From positions 248,001-312,000 of the forward strand of contig CALLAC010000001.1 of assembly GCA_938002655.1 (NCBI GenBank): a stretch of DNA of 64,000 bases, given 5' to 3'. Shown here piece after piece: positions 44,504 to 53,558 of this stretch. The stretch is from an uncultured Cytophagales bacterium (GTDB taxonomy: Bacteria > Bacteroidota > Bacteroidia > Cytophagales > Thermonemataceae). Position numbers and translations under genes: made by a program. Under the pieces are notes generated by a model. That model was not told the DNA's origin. It made no database searches and saw only the letters and a list, made by a program, of their open reading frames with translations. How positions within the stretch are numbered: position 1 is the first letter of the stretch; each line of letters starts with the position of its first letter.

Positions 44504-45901
44504 TTATTGAGTGTTATTTTTCAGGCGAACATAGTTTTTGTAAAAAAGTGGTATGGTTTCAATTCCCTTGAAAAAGTTAAAAACTCCATAGTGTTCATTA
44601 GGCGAGTGGATTGCGTCAGAATCAAGACCAAAACCTAAAAGTACCGATTTCAAGCCCAATTCTTTTTCAAAAAGTGCTACAATTGGAATGCTTCCGCCAC
44701 CACGCGTAGGGATAGGCTTTTTGCCGAAAGTTTCTTCCATAGCCATACTTGCCGCTTGGTATTCTATGGAATGGGTAGGCATTACATAGGGGAAACCACC
44801 ATGATGAAAGCGAACATCAACCTTGACAGATTTTGGAGCAATGGCTCGGAGATGTTTTTCAAAAAGTTCGGCAATTTCGTCAGGGTGTTGATTGGGCACA
44901 AGTCGCATGCTGATTTTAGCGAAAGCTTTGGAAGGAAGTACCGTTTTAGCTCCTGCTTGGGTGTATCCGCCCCAAATGCCATTTACATCAAGCGTAGGAC
45001 GAACAGAGGTGCGTTCAATGGTAGAGTATCCTTCTTCGCCTGCTACATCATCAATGCCTAAATCTTTTTTATAGGCTTCCAAATCGAAGGGTATTTTTGC
45101 CATTTCGGCACGTTCTTCGGCAGAAAGTTCTTGTACTGTGTTGTAAAAATGAGGAATAGTGATTCTACCTTTTTCATCTTTGAGCGAAGCTATCATTTGG
45201 CAAAGCACATTGATAGGGTTGGCTACTGCTCCGCCATATACGCCCGAATGCAAGTCGCGGTTAGGTCCTGTAATTTCTACTTCTACATAACACAAACCAC
45301 GCAAACCTGTTTCTATCGAAGGAATATCGTTGGCAATAATACTCGTATCGGAAATAAGAATAACATTAGCTTGGAGACGTTCTTTGTTTTGCTTGATAAA
45401 AGGTTCTAAATTTCCTGAACCGCATTCTTCTTCACCTTCTATGATAAATTTGATATTGCAGGGTAAAGTATTGGTTTTTAGCATTATTTCTAATGCTTTG
45501 ACGTGCATGTAGGTTTGTCCTTTATCGTCGCAAGCACCACGGGCAAAGATAGCTCCTTGAGGGTGCAAAGGGGTAGATTTGATAACAGGCTCAAAAGGAG
45601 GGGAGTCCCAAAGTTCGTAAGGGTCGGCAGGCTGAACATCATAGTGCCCATATACAAGTACGGTGGGCAGATTTTTATCAATCATTTTTTCAGCATAGAC
45701 GATTGGGTGCCCTGCGGTGGGGCAAAGTTCGGCTGTATCGGCACCTGCTTCTAAAAGTTTTTTTTGCAAAAATTCGGCAGCACGCTTTACTTCGGCTTTT
45801 TTGGTTTCGTCGGTACTTACCGAGGGTATTTTTAACCATTCTATGAGTTCTGCTAAAAAACGTTCTCGGTTGGCTTCAAGGTAAGTTTGGTAGGTTTGCA
45901 T
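44504..45901 (-). CDS. M20-family dipeptidase
   Basis: Zinc metallopeptidase, cytosolic, cleaving dipeptides. The 465-residue protein has the family landmarks LVYGHYDVQPADP (metal-binding His and Asp), ARGACDDKGQ, IEGEEECGS (catalytic Glu and metal ligands), SDTSI and a late SDAIHSPNEHYG. A lid domain separates the two metal halves. It follows ispF by 28 bases and may share a transcript with ispF and doxX. Confidence 0.94.
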   Translation of the reverse strand: MQTYQTYLEANRERFLAELIEWLKIPSVSTDETKKAEVKRAAEFLQKKLLEAGADTAELCPTAGHPIVYAEKMIDKNLPTVLVYGHYDVQPADPYELWDSPPFEPVIKSTPLHPQGAIFARGACDDKGQTYMHVKALEIMLKTNTLPCNIKFIIEGEEECGSGNLEPFIKQNKERLQANVILISDTSIIANDIPSIETGLRGLCYVEVEITGPNRDLHSGVYGGAVANPINVLCQMIASLKDEKGRITIPHFYNTVQELSAEERAEMAKIPFDLEAYKKDLGIDDVAGEEGYSTIERTSVRPTLDVNGIWGGYTQAGAKTVLPSKAFAKISMRLVPNQHPDEIAELFEKHLRAIAPKSVKVDVRFHHGGFPYVMPTHSIEYQAASMAMEETFGKKPIPTRGGGSIPIVALFEKELGLKSVLLGFGLDSDAIHSPNEHYGVFNFFKGIETIPLFYKNYVRLKNNTQ

Positions 45902-45929
45902 ATACGAAAATTTGGATTAGGTAAAAAAA

Positions 45930-46409
45930 TCAATTTTTGTAAATGAGTGCTACAGCGGTGGCTGTAATACCTTCTTTTCTGCCTACAAAGCCTAGTTTTT
46001 CGGAAGTAGTGGCTTTTATAGAAACATCTTCGGGAGCGATGTGCATAATTTCTGCAAGAATTTTCTGCATTTCAGGAATATATGGATTGATTTTGGGCTC
46101 TTCAAGGCATATCATAGCGTCTATGTTACCGATTTGATAGCCCTTTTCGTGAAGCATAGCTACTACTTGGGTAAGTAATTTTTTGCTATCAATATTTTTG
46201 TAGCGGGGGTCTTTGTTGGGAAAATGGTAGCCGATATCACGCAGAGCCAAAGCTCCGAGCAAGGCATCGCAAATGGCGTGAATAAGCACATCGGCGTCCG
46301 AATGTCCTACAGCTCCGTGGGTATGCGGTATTTGTAAGCCACCAAGCCAAAAAGGGCGATTTTCGGCTAATTGATGAACATCGTAGCCCATACCAATACG
46401 AAATTTCAT
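45930..46409 (-). CDS. ispF: 2-C-methyl-D-erythritol 2,4-cyclodiphosphate synthase
   Basis: Fifth enzyme of the MEP isoprenoid pathway. The 159-residue protein has the metal ligands in GYDVHQL (Asp10, His12) and HSDADVLIHAICDALLGAL, DIGYHFP and the nucleotide motif ATTSEKLGFVGRKEGI. It is a stand-alone gene, not an ispDF fusion; ispD is not seen. A 27-base gap separates it from the upstream DoxX gene. Confidence 0.96.
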   Translation of the reverse strand: MKFRIGMGYDVHQLAENRPFWLGGLQIPHTHGAVGHSDADVLIHAICDALLGALALRDIGYHFPNKDPRYKNIDSKKLLTQVVAMLHEKGYQIGNIDAMICLEEPKINPYIPEMQKILAEIMHIAPEDVSIKATTSEKLGFVGRKEGITATAVALIYKN

Positions 46410-46436
46410 AGTTTAAGAGTTCAAAGTTTCAAAGCG

Positions 46437-46838
46437 TTATCCTAAAATCCACATAGCTATCATACAGGCAATAAAATAAGGAACAAGCCCTGCGGCTCCT
46501 ACATAATCTTTGGCAATCCGTTGCCCGAAGAATAGCATTACAATATTTGCTACGGCAAGTACAGCACCGTAGTAGGCAAAAATGCTTTTTCTTTCAAACA
46601 AAAGATGTAAAAACCCTACTGCTGAAAAAGCCCCTGCCGCTACTTCGGTAATAGTAATGATGCCCAAAAGCAAAGGTACAGCATTTTTGAGTATAGTTTT
46701 TCCGAAATGCTCTTTGAGCCAAGAAAGATTTCCTTTCCAATCTAATACTTTATCCAAACCAGATTGCAAGAATAAAATGGCTAAAAAAGCACTGCAAAAG
46801 AGTTTTGAAAGAAAGTTGATTTGCAAGAATTGTTCCAT
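46437..46838 (-). CDS. DoxX-family membrane protein
   Basis: Small integral membrane protein, 133 residues, four hydrophobic helices (about 12-30, 55-72, 80-98, 115-132). The start LSKLFCSAFLAILFLQSGLDKVLDW resembles DoxX/DUF417 relatives. The role of the family is poorly defined; some members are quinone-associated. It may begin the doxX-ispF-dipeptidase unit. Confidence 0.8.
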   Translation of the reverse strand: MEQFLQINFLSKLFCSAFLAILFLQSGLDKVLDWKGNLSWLKEHFGKTILKNAVPLLLGIITITEVAAGAFSAVGFLHLLFERKSIFAYYGAVLAVANIVMLFFGQRIAKDYVGAAGLVPYFIACMIAMWILG

Positions 46839-46896
46839 AGAAACATAAGTTTGGCATTGTGTTTCAAAGATAGCAAATAAGTGTCAGTTAGGAAAA

Positions 46897-47901
46897 TTAC
46901 ACGAATTTTTCACGCAAAATAGCAATTTCTTTGGCAGGCGAGGCTTTCTCGTACAAAATTCTATACACGGCTCTCGTAATGGGCATATCTACTTTGTACT
47001 TTTGCTCGTTGATGGTATAAACACTTTTTACGGCATAATAGCCTTCGGCAACCATATTCATTTCCATCTGAGCCGATTTTACGCTATATCCTCTGCCAAT
47101 CATATTGCCAAAAGTTCGGTTTCGGCTAAATTGTGAGTAAGCCGTAACCAGCAAATCCCCTAAGTAAGCCGTATGGCTCAAATCTCTGTGTTGCGGATAA
47201 ATGGCATCTAAAAAGTCTTTGATTTCTCGAACCGAGTTAGTAACTAAAACTGCCTGAAAATTATCGCCATAGCCTAAGCCGTGGCAAATACCACTGGCAA
47301 GAGCGATGATATTTTTCATCACAGCACTATATTCTACGCCAATCATGTCGTCATAGGGAGTAGCTTTGATATAGCGGCAAGTAAGCATTTGAGCGATTTC
47401 TTGGGCAAGTTCTTCGTTAGATGTGCCAATGGTTAGGTAAGATTGTCTTTCTAAGGCTACTTCTTCGGCGTGGCAGGGTCCGCCAATCACTGCCATTTGC
47501 TTAAATTTGATGCCTTTTTCTTCATGGAACAAATCAGTTACTAAATAGTTTTTGTTGGGTATCATTCCTTTTACGGCAGAAACGATTTTTTTTCCTTGTA
47601 AATCTTGTGCACTAATGTTCTCAATAGCTTCTTCTACAAAAGCGGCAGGTACAGCTACAAATACGTATTCGGCTTGTGCGATTGCTTGCCTAGGATTGAG
47701 CCAAACTTTTACTTTATTTTCATCGATATACACATCGCTCAGATAATTCGGGTTGAGGTGAAAACGGCGGATAAATGCGGCAGTACGGCTATTACGCATC
47801 CACCAATGGATACGTACATTCTCTTTTTCAGTAAGAATTTTTACAAGAGCCGTAGCCCAACTTCCACCACCTAAAATAGCTATGGTATGAATTTTTCCCA
47901 T
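46897..47901 (-). CDS. gpsA: Glycerol-3-phosphate dehydrogenase [NAD(P)+]
   Basis: Makes sn-glycerol-3-phosphate from dihydroxyacetone phosphate for phospholipids. The 334-residue protein has GGGSWATALVKIL (NAD site), VSAVKGM, GGPCHAEEVA and the catalytic-region lysine in VEYSAVMKNIIALASGI. GDLLVTAYSQFSRNR follows. It starts 2 bases after holB, implying one transcript. Confidence 0.95.
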   Translation of the reverse strand: MGKIHTIAILGGGSWATALVKILTEKENVRIHWWMRNSRTAAFIRRFHLNPNYLSDVYIDENKVKVWLNPRQAIAQAEYVFVAVPAAFVEEAIENISAQDLQGKKIVSAVKGMIPNKNYLVTDLFHEEKGIKFKQMAVIGGPCHAEEVALERQSYLTIGTSNEELAQEIAQMLTCRYIKATPYDDMIGVEYSAVMKNIIALASGICHGLGYGDNFQAVLVTNSVREIKDFLDAIYPQHRDLSHTAYLGDLLVTAYSQFSRNRTFGNMIGRGYSVKSAQMEMNMVAEGYYAVKSVYTINEQKYKVDMPITRAVYRILYEKASPAKEIAILREKFV

Positions 47902-47903
47902 TT

Positions 47904-49019
47904 TTAACGAATAATTTGGCTAATTTGCAAAGATGTTTCTAAAAAAACAATTTTTGGATTGGCATTTCTTTCCAAACAGAAAATGGCATGGTTGAGCAGT
48001 TCGTAAAATTTAGAAATATTGTCTGGACGAATAGTTTTGGCAAAGCCTTGTACGAAGGTCATTCCTTCTTTGGAAAGGCGATTGAGTTTGCCTTCGGCAA
48101 AACGATATACCAAAGTTTCCTGACACATATTTAAGCCGTATTGCAAAAGATTTCTTTGAGCTTCTTTGGGCATTTTGGCAAAATCTTCTGTCATTTTGTA
48201 AAGGTCGGCATACTTGCGGGCATAGCAAAGTCGCATCCAGTTCCGAAAAAGACTATGATTATCATCTTCAATTTCTTGGGCTAAATATTGTGCTTTTAGC
48301 AAATTACCTTCTGCTAAATAGACAATTTGTTCGGTTCGGAGTGGCTCTATTTGCATTTTTTCTTGTAAAAATGCTTTTACTTCCTCATCTTTGAAATTAC
48401 GTATGCGTATTGGTTGCAGACGCGAAAGAATGGTAATCAGTAGTTTTTCAGGTTCTTGACTTACAAGAAAAAAAAGAGTTTGAGGAGGTGGTTCTTCCAA
48501 AATTTTAAGCAAAGCATTGGAGGCGGTGGGGTGCATAAGTTCAGGAAGCCAAATCAGCATTACTTTGAAATCACTTTCAAAAGGCATTAGCGAAAGCGTA
48601 GTGATGATTTTACGGCTCTCTTCGGCACTGATGTTTGGCATTTTACTTTCTGCTCCAATATGCTCCAGCCACTCGGTTATGCCTGCATACGTTTTTTGTA
48701 AAGCAAATTCTCGCCACTCTTTGAGCAAATCTTGGCTTAAAGGTTTTGTGATTTTGGGAGTAGAACTGGTTGGGAAAACAAAATGTAAATCGGGGTGTAT
48801 GAGTTTATCTAACTTTCGGCAAGCAGAGCAAGAGCCACAACTATCGTATTCGCCTTTGTTTTGGCAAAAAATATAACGAATATACGCCAGTGCCATTGCC
48901 AAATTTGCCGAACCTACTGCTCCTGTAAAAAGTTGGGCATGAGCCACGTGATTCTGCCTAACGGCTGTAATAAGCGTTCTTTTGATTTCTTCCAAACCGA
49001 AAATATCCCTGAAATACAT
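47904..49019 (-). CDS. holB: DNA polymerase III delta-prime subunit
   Basis: Stator subunit of the clamp loader. The 371-residue protein has a P-loop-like GAVGSANLA with the Lys missing, as in non-hydrolysing delta-prime. A zinc module follows (C52, C61, C64, C67), then PTASNALLKILEEPP and LSRLQPIRI. The frame is open to 49076, but the family starts at the ATG at 49019. A terminator of the upstream gene lies just before, so it likely has its own promoter in 49020-49055. Confidence 0.92.
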   Translation of the reverse strand: MYFRDIFGLEEIKRTLITAVRQNHVAHAQLFTGAVGSANLAMALAYIRYIFCQNKGEYDSCGSCSACRKLDKLIHPDLHFVFPTSSTPKITKPLSQDLLKEWREFALQKTYAGITEWLEHIGAESKMPNISAEESRKIITTLSLMPFESDFKVMLIWLPELMHPTASNALLKILEEPPPQTLFFLVSQEPEKLLITILSRLQPIRIRNFKDEEVKAFLQEKMQIEPLRTEQIVYLAEGNLLKAQYLAQEIEDDNHSLFRNWMRLCYARKYADLYKMTEDFAKMPKEAQRNLLQYGLNMCQETLVYRFAEGKLNRLSKEGMTFVQGFAKTIRPDNISKFYELLNHAIFCLERNANPKIVFLETSLQISQIIR

Positions 49020-49054
49020 CTGAAAACCACATATTGGGTCAAGAATAAATTGAG

Positions 49055-49095
49055 CAAAAAAATCCCTCTTTATCAAATTGTTTGTAAAGAGGGAT
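49055..49095 (-). terminator. Intrinsic terminator after the transaldolase-CBS gene
   Basis: Perfect 11-bp stem ATCCCTCTTTA / TAAAGAGGGAT with a 12-base loop. On the minus strand it is followed by a T run. It lies about 11 bases past the transaldolase-CBS stop and isolates that gene from holB. Confidence 0.85.
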
Positions 49096-49105
49096 AGCAG
49101 AGAGA

Positions 49106-50131
49106 TTAGCCCATTAAGCCAATGTCAATCAAATCTTGTACGTCCAACATTCCTTTGAGTTTGCCTTTTTCAGTAACAATCAGGTTATCTACGTTTTTTT
49201 GCTTGATAAGTTGAACGGCATCGTTCAAAAGAGCATTGCTTTCGATGGTAAGAGGTGTTTTGAACTCAAATTCGCTCATTTTCTTTTTGAGTAAATCTTT
49301 TCCGTTTTCTTTGAGTTTTCTACGCAAATCGCCATCTGTGAAAACTCCGACGAGCTTTTGGTTGCTATCTATTACTGAAACTGCACCAAAGCCCGATTCT
49401 GTCATTTGCACGATAGCATCAAGTACTGTTTCGTTGAGTTGAACGATTGGATTTTCTTTACGAATAATATCTTTGACGCGTTTGGTCATGAGTTTGGTAT
49501 GTTCTTCAAATTGTTGTGTGCCAATAGCTGTGAAGTGGTTTTCGGTAAGTTGTTTCATAATTTTCCAAGGTACGGTGATGGTATGTACACCTATATTGAT
49601 AGCATTTCGGACATGTTCTACATTACGCACCGAAGAGAACATAATTTTGGAATGGTAGCCGTAATAATTTACGGCATCTACGCATTGTTCTACAAGAGCT
49701 AGTGCGTCGTGTCCTTGGTCTTGCAATCTGCCTACCAGGGGGCATACGTAGGTAGCCCCTGCCGCCATAGCCATATAGGCTTGTTGTAGGGTATACACCA
49801 GATGAATATTCACTTTATAGCCTTCGTCTGTGAGTTTTTTGCAGGCTTTTACACCTTCCAAAGACACAGGTATTTTGAAGACGGTTTTTTCTTTGCTCAA
49901 GCCTAATTTTACAAGTCTTTTGGCTTCTTTTATGATTTCATCTGCATTTTCGCCGAGTGCTTCTACTTGCAAAATAGGCACCATTTTAGAAAGTTTGAGA
50001 ATAATTTCATCTACATTTTTTATACCTTCGCGGTGCATAAAAGTAGGAGTGGTGGTCAGTCCTGTAAGAAATCCGAGTTGGAAGGCTTCTTCAATTTCTT
50101 TAATGTCAGCTGAATCAAGATAGAGTTCCAT
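49106..50131 (-). CDS. FSA/TalC-type transaldolase fused to two CBS domains
   Basis: The 341-residue protein begins with a complete small-type transaldolase/fructose-6-phosphate aldolase barrel (about 1-215). It has MELYLDSAD, TGLTTTPT, the Schiff-base Lys K86 in VFKIPVS, PLVGRLQDQG and the IMFSSVRN strand. Residues about 226-341 form a CBS pair (VIDSNQKLVGVFTDGDLRR, then LKGMLDVQDLIDIGL). The CBS part closely resembles the tail of arabinose-5-phosphate isomerase KdsD. So a sugar-phosphate aldolase or transferase seems to carry a nucleotide-sensing regulatory unit. A GC-rich terminator closes it. The activity (transaldolase versus aldolase) is not decided by the motifs alone. Confidence 0.9.
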   Translation of the reverse strand: MELYLDSADIKEIEEAFQLGFLTGLTTTPTFMHREGIKNVDEIILKLSKMVPILQVEALGENADEIIKEAKRLVKLGLSKEKTVFKIPVSLEGVKACKKLTDEGYKVNIHLVYTLQQAYMAMAAGATYVCPLVGRLQDQGHDALALVEQCVDAVNYYGYHSKIMFSSVRNVEHVRNAINIGVHTITVPWKIMKQLTENHFTAIGTQQFEEHTKLMTKRVKDIIRKENPIVQLNETVLDAIVQMTESGFGAVSVIDSNQKLVGVFTDGDLRRKLKENGKDLLKKKMSEFEFKTPLTIESNALLNDAVQLIKQKNVDNLIVTEKGKLKGMLDVQDLIDIGLMG

Positions 50132-50262
50132 TGCGTACAAATGTTTATTTTCCAATTACGCCCCAAAGTAAAGATTTTTCTTGTAAATCTCAAAATGGAT
50201 TTTACAGCAAGGCAAAATTTTCTGTAATTTGCGGCATAGTTTAGCAATATAAACTCCTCGAT

Positions 50263-51030
50263 ATGATGTTATATCATCAAGAATTAGGCAAGCAAGGCAA
50301 AGAAATCGTAATTATTCACGGACTTTTTGGTTGTTCGGATAATTGGCTCACGATTGGCAGGGCATTAGCAGATGAATACAAGATTTATCTCATAGACCAA
50401 CGCAATCACGGAAAGTCTTTTCATAGTTCTCAATGGACTTACGAAGCTATGGCAAAAGACTTACACGAATTTATTGAAGCCAAAAATCTGCAAAATCCTA
50501 TTCTATTAGGACATTCTATGGGTGGAAAGACCGCTATGTATTACGCTTGTACATACTTTCCAACCAAAATTGAAAAACTCATCGTAGTAGATATTGCTCC
50601 CAAGAGCTATCCGCTTCATCATCAGCATATTTTAGAGGGCTTACAGGCGATTGATTTGCAAAAACTGACTGCTCGTAAAGAAGCCGAAGAGATTTTAAAT
50701 CATTATGTCAAAGAAGCCTCTACCAAAGCCTTTTTGCTCAAAAACCTGTACCGAGAAGGAGAAAAATGGGCTTGGCGTATCAATTTACCCATTATCGCCG
50801 AACAAATTGCTAATGTTGGAGAGGGCTTGCATACCAATCTTAGTTTTGATGAGCCTACGCTTTTTATTCGGGGCGAAAAATCTGATTACATTCTCGATGA
50901 AGATTTTGAGCTCATTCGATATTACTTTCCGCAGGCACGCATAGAAACTATTCCTGAAGCTGGGCACTGGCTTCATGCCGAAAAGCCACAAGAATTTTTG
51001 GAGGTGGTGAAAAATTTTTTGAAAAATTGA
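50263..51030 (+). CDS. Alpha/beta hydrolase (YbfF-like esterase)
   Basis: Serine hydrolase of 255 residues, cytosolic. Features are HGLFGCSDNW (oxyanion region), DQRNHGKSFHS, the nucleophile elbow GHSMGG, and the catalytic His in GHWLHAEKP. The cap domain spans about 115-190. The order of blocks fits short-chain acyl-CoA/lipid esterases such as YbfF. The substrate is not fixed by neighbours. Confidence 0.9.
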   Translation: MMLYHQELGKQGKEIVIIHGLFGCSDNWLTIGRALADEYKIYLIDQRNHGKSFHSSQWTYEAMAKDLHEFIEAKNLQNPILLGHSMGGKTAMYYACTYFPTKIEKLIVVDIAPKSYPLHHQHILEGLQAIDLQKLTARKEAEEILNHYVKEASTKAFLLKNLYREGEKWAWRINLPIIAEQIANVGEGLHTNLSFDEPTLFIRGEKSDYILDEDFELIRYYFPQARIETIPEAGHWLHAEKPQEFLEVVKNFLKN

Positions 51031-51163
51031 CTTTAAGCTGTTAGGTTTTTGAAGCAAAATTATTTTAGGGTTTAAGCGTTTGAAGCTCAAAGGTTCAAAT
51101 TATCGTCCCCAAACTTTGAACATTCAAATTTCAAACCCAGCTACGTGAAATTTGGGAAAAGAT

Positions 51164-52093
51164 ATGGAGTATTTTAATTTTTTCATTTCGGTTCTTTGTG
51201 CAATTGTCTTGTTTATTTATAGCCTGAAAGGCTTTAGCAAAGAATTAGAGAGTATTGCTTCGGATACACTTCGCAATCGTTTGGAAAAACTCACAGAAAA
51301 TCGTTTTAGTGGCTTTCTGATTGGGGCTATTTTTACGGCTATCATACAATCCAGCAGTGCAGTTTCTTCTATGGTAGTGGCACTTATCAATAGTGGTATT
51401 TTGTCCTTCAAAAATAGTTTGGCTATACTCTTTGGAACAAATGTAGGTACTACTTCTACGGCTTGGATAGCTTCTTTTGATACTCGCTATATGGGACCTG
51501 TGCTTATTGTTTTGGGTTGGTTGATAGGTGCAATGCCACATCGCATCAATTTGCTTGGAAAAGCTATTTTTTACTTTGGGTTTATTTTCTTTAGCTTAAA
51601 TTTGATAGGCAGTGCCTTGGAAAGTGTAAAGAATAATTCTGAACTGTTAAAAACCATTCAATCGGTGGAAGGGCATTGGGAAGGCATAGCCATAGGGTTG
51701 ATTGTTACGGCTTTGGTGCAGTCAAGTTCGGTAGTGAGTGGGTTATGTATTTTACTTGTAAATCAGAACATTATTAGCTTATCCACAGGTATAGCAATTA
51801 TTATTGGGGCAAATACAGGAACAACTAGCACTGCTTTGCTGGCAAGTTCGCAATTCAGTCGCCCTGCCAAGATGGGAGCAGTAGCCAATTTTTTGTTCAA
51901 CTTTACAGGAACTATTTTATTTTTTCCCTTTATCAATTTGCTAAGCCAAGTGGTAAGCTACTTAATGAATAACCCTGCCCAACAACTTGCAATGGCTCAT
52001 CTTTTGTTCAATTTGATTACTTCTGCTTTGTTTTTGGTTTCTCTCACTCCTTTCCATAATTTCTTGTGGAAAGTGTATGAGGGGGAAAAGTAA
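51164..52093 (+). CDS. Na/phosphate cotransporter family protein
   Basis: Inner-membrane sodium-phosphate symporter of the NptA/PNaS type. The 309-residue protein has two inverted repeats, each with a QSSS motif (QSSSAVSSMVV and QSSSVVSGL) and GTNVGTTSTA / GANTGTTSTA. It is the membrane part only; the PhoU-like C-terminal domain seen in longer members is absent. The ATG at 51164 is preferred over a TTG at 51152. Confidence 0.9.
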   Translation: MEYFNFFISVLCAIVLFIYSLKGFSKELESIASDTLRNRLEKLTENRFSGFLIGAIFTAIIQSSSAVSSMVVALINSGILSFKNSLAILFGTNVGTTSTAWIASFDTRYMGPVLIVLGWLIGAMPHRINLLGKAIFYFGFIFFSLNLIGSALESVKNNSELLKTIQSVEGHWEGIAIGLIVTALVQSSSVVSGLCILLVNQNIISLSTGIAIIIGANTGTTSTALLASSQFSRPAKMGAVANFLFNFTGTILFFPFINLLSQVVSYLMNNPAQQLAMAHLLFNLITSALFLVSLTPFHNFLWKVYEGEK

Positions 52094-52199
52094 AGAATGG
52101 CAGAAATATTTTATAGAAAAAGTACTTTGTTTTTCAAATTAAAAATTAAAGAAAATAACCACGCTCCAAACATGGTGTCGTTTGTATTTTACTTGTGTA

Positions 52200-52619
52200 T
52201 TACTTGCCAAAATACTTTTCACGCAGTTTATCATCGTACAAATCGGCATAGTAGCCAATTCTATCGAGCATAGCGGCGGCTTCGGTTTTGTCTAATCCTT
52301 GTGCTTCGCGTATCATTTTAATGTAGGCGTAATTATCTTTGATTGTAAAAGCGACGCCGTACAAAGTATGATTGATTTGCAAGAGTTCATGGAAAAATGC
52401 CTCACGATTGGTAGGGGGTACGCCCACTACGGGTGAAAGCAATTGGAAATAAATTTGCTTGTTACTTTCCATTTCCCAAACATCTACCCAAACGCTTGCC
52501 GAGCCTCTTTTCAAGTTCCATTGTCCTTCTAATTCACCTCTGCAAGCTACGGGGTCTTCACCCATATCACGGATACAACTTTCAATAATTTCGTAATAGT
52601 ATTTGATAGGTTGTTGCAT
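52200..52619 (-). CDS. YbjN-domain protein
   Basis: The 139-residue soluble protein has the YbjN-type alpha/beta fold (type III secretion chaperone-like). It shows GSASVWVDVWEM, KQIYFQLLSPVV, FHELLQINHTLYGVAFTIKDNYAYI and a helical end. Such domains are thought to bind partner proteins. No secretion or stress partner is adjacent, so the role is open. It is separated from both neighbours by 107-171 bases. Confidence 0.8.
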   Translation of the reverse strand: MQQPIKYYYEIIESCIRDMGEDPVACRGELEGQWNLKRGSASVWVDVWEMESNKQIYFQLLSPVVGVPPTNREAFFHELLQINHTLYGVAFTIKDNYAYIKMIREAQGLDKTEAAAMLDRIGYYADLYDDKLREKYFGK

Positions 52620-52790
52620 AATTTTTTCAAGTTTTTGAGGCTAACGCAAAATCAAAACAAATACAATTTGGGCAAATATGCAAAAAAAACTTTGAAAAAT
52701 ATTTTTTTATCTCAAAAATTTTTGAGACGAAAGGCTGTAAATTAGAAAGAGAATTATTGGGCTTCAAACAAAATATTTGACTGAGGAATT

Positions 52791-53483
52791 TTAATGTTTG
52801 TTAGCTTCGTCAGTTTCTATTGAGCCGTCTCGTAGGCGTATGATACGATGAGCATGGCGGGCGATATCTTCCTCGTGTGTAACCATAATAATCGTATTGC
52901 CTTTTTGATGTAAGGCATCAAAAAGTGCCATAATTTCTTGAGAGGTTTTGGTGTCTAGATTTCCTGTGGGTTCGTCTGCCAAAATAATACTCGGATTATT
53001 TACCAAAGCCCTTGCGATAGCGACTCGCTGGCGTTGCCCTCCTGAAAGTTCGTTGGGGCGATGTTTGGCTCGGTTTTCTAAACCTACATTTTTTAGAGCT
53101 TCCATGGCTCTTTCTGTCCGTTCTTTTTTGCCTACGCCTGCATAGATAAGCGGTAAAGCAACATTTTCCAAAGCCGTAGAGCGAGGCAAAAGATTGAAAG
53201 TTTGGAACACAAACCCTATTTCTTTATTACGAATTTCTGCCAGTTCATTATCGCTCATATCGCTCACTTCTGTACCATTAAGAATATAGGTGCCTTCGCT
53301 GGGTGTATCCAGACAACCAATAATATTCATCAGCGTAGATTTACCCGAACCCGAAGGTCCCATAAAAGCTACGTATTCGCCTTTACGAATGGTGATGCTA
53401 ATATCTTTCAAGGCATGAATTACTTCACTGCCCATTTCGTATCTACGTGCTAAGTGATGTGTTTCTATGATAATTTTGCTCAT
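52791..53483 (-). CDS. ABC transporter ATPase, LolD/MacB type, without local permease
   Basis: ATP-binding subunit of 230 residues. Walker A is GPSGSGKST, the signature LSGGQRQR, and Walker [14 protein letters not shown], in the LolD/MacB/FtsE-like subfamily. LolD moves lipoproteins to the outer membrane; MacB-type pumps export peptides. No FtsX-type permease is within the window, so the partner is encoded elsewhere. A large membrane/TPR gene lies 76 bases upstream on the same strand. Confidence 0.9.
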   Translation of the reverse strand: MSKIIIETHHLARRYEMGSEVIHALKDISITIRKGEYVAFMGPSGSGKSTLMNIIGCLDTPSEGTYILNGTEVSDMSDNELAEIRNKEIGFVFQTFNLLPRSTALENVALPLIYAGVGKKERTERAMEALKNVGLENRAKHRPNELSGGQRQRVAIARALVNNPSIILADEPTGNLDTKTSQEIMALFDALHQKGNTIIMVTHEEDIARHAHRIIRLRDGSIETDEANKH

Positions 53484-53558
53484 AAAAGTTCGGATTTTGA
53501 AAGTTCAAGAGTTTGGTTTTAACTAATTTACTGCTTTTTGCTTCCTGTTTTTTACTAA

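Noticed and set aside
51031-51163. Possible RNA element in the gap before the Na/Pi transporter, with TTCAAA/TTTGAA arms
   Set aside because: Arms are short and AT-only, no T run or known riboswitch core; probably chance in AT-rich sequence.
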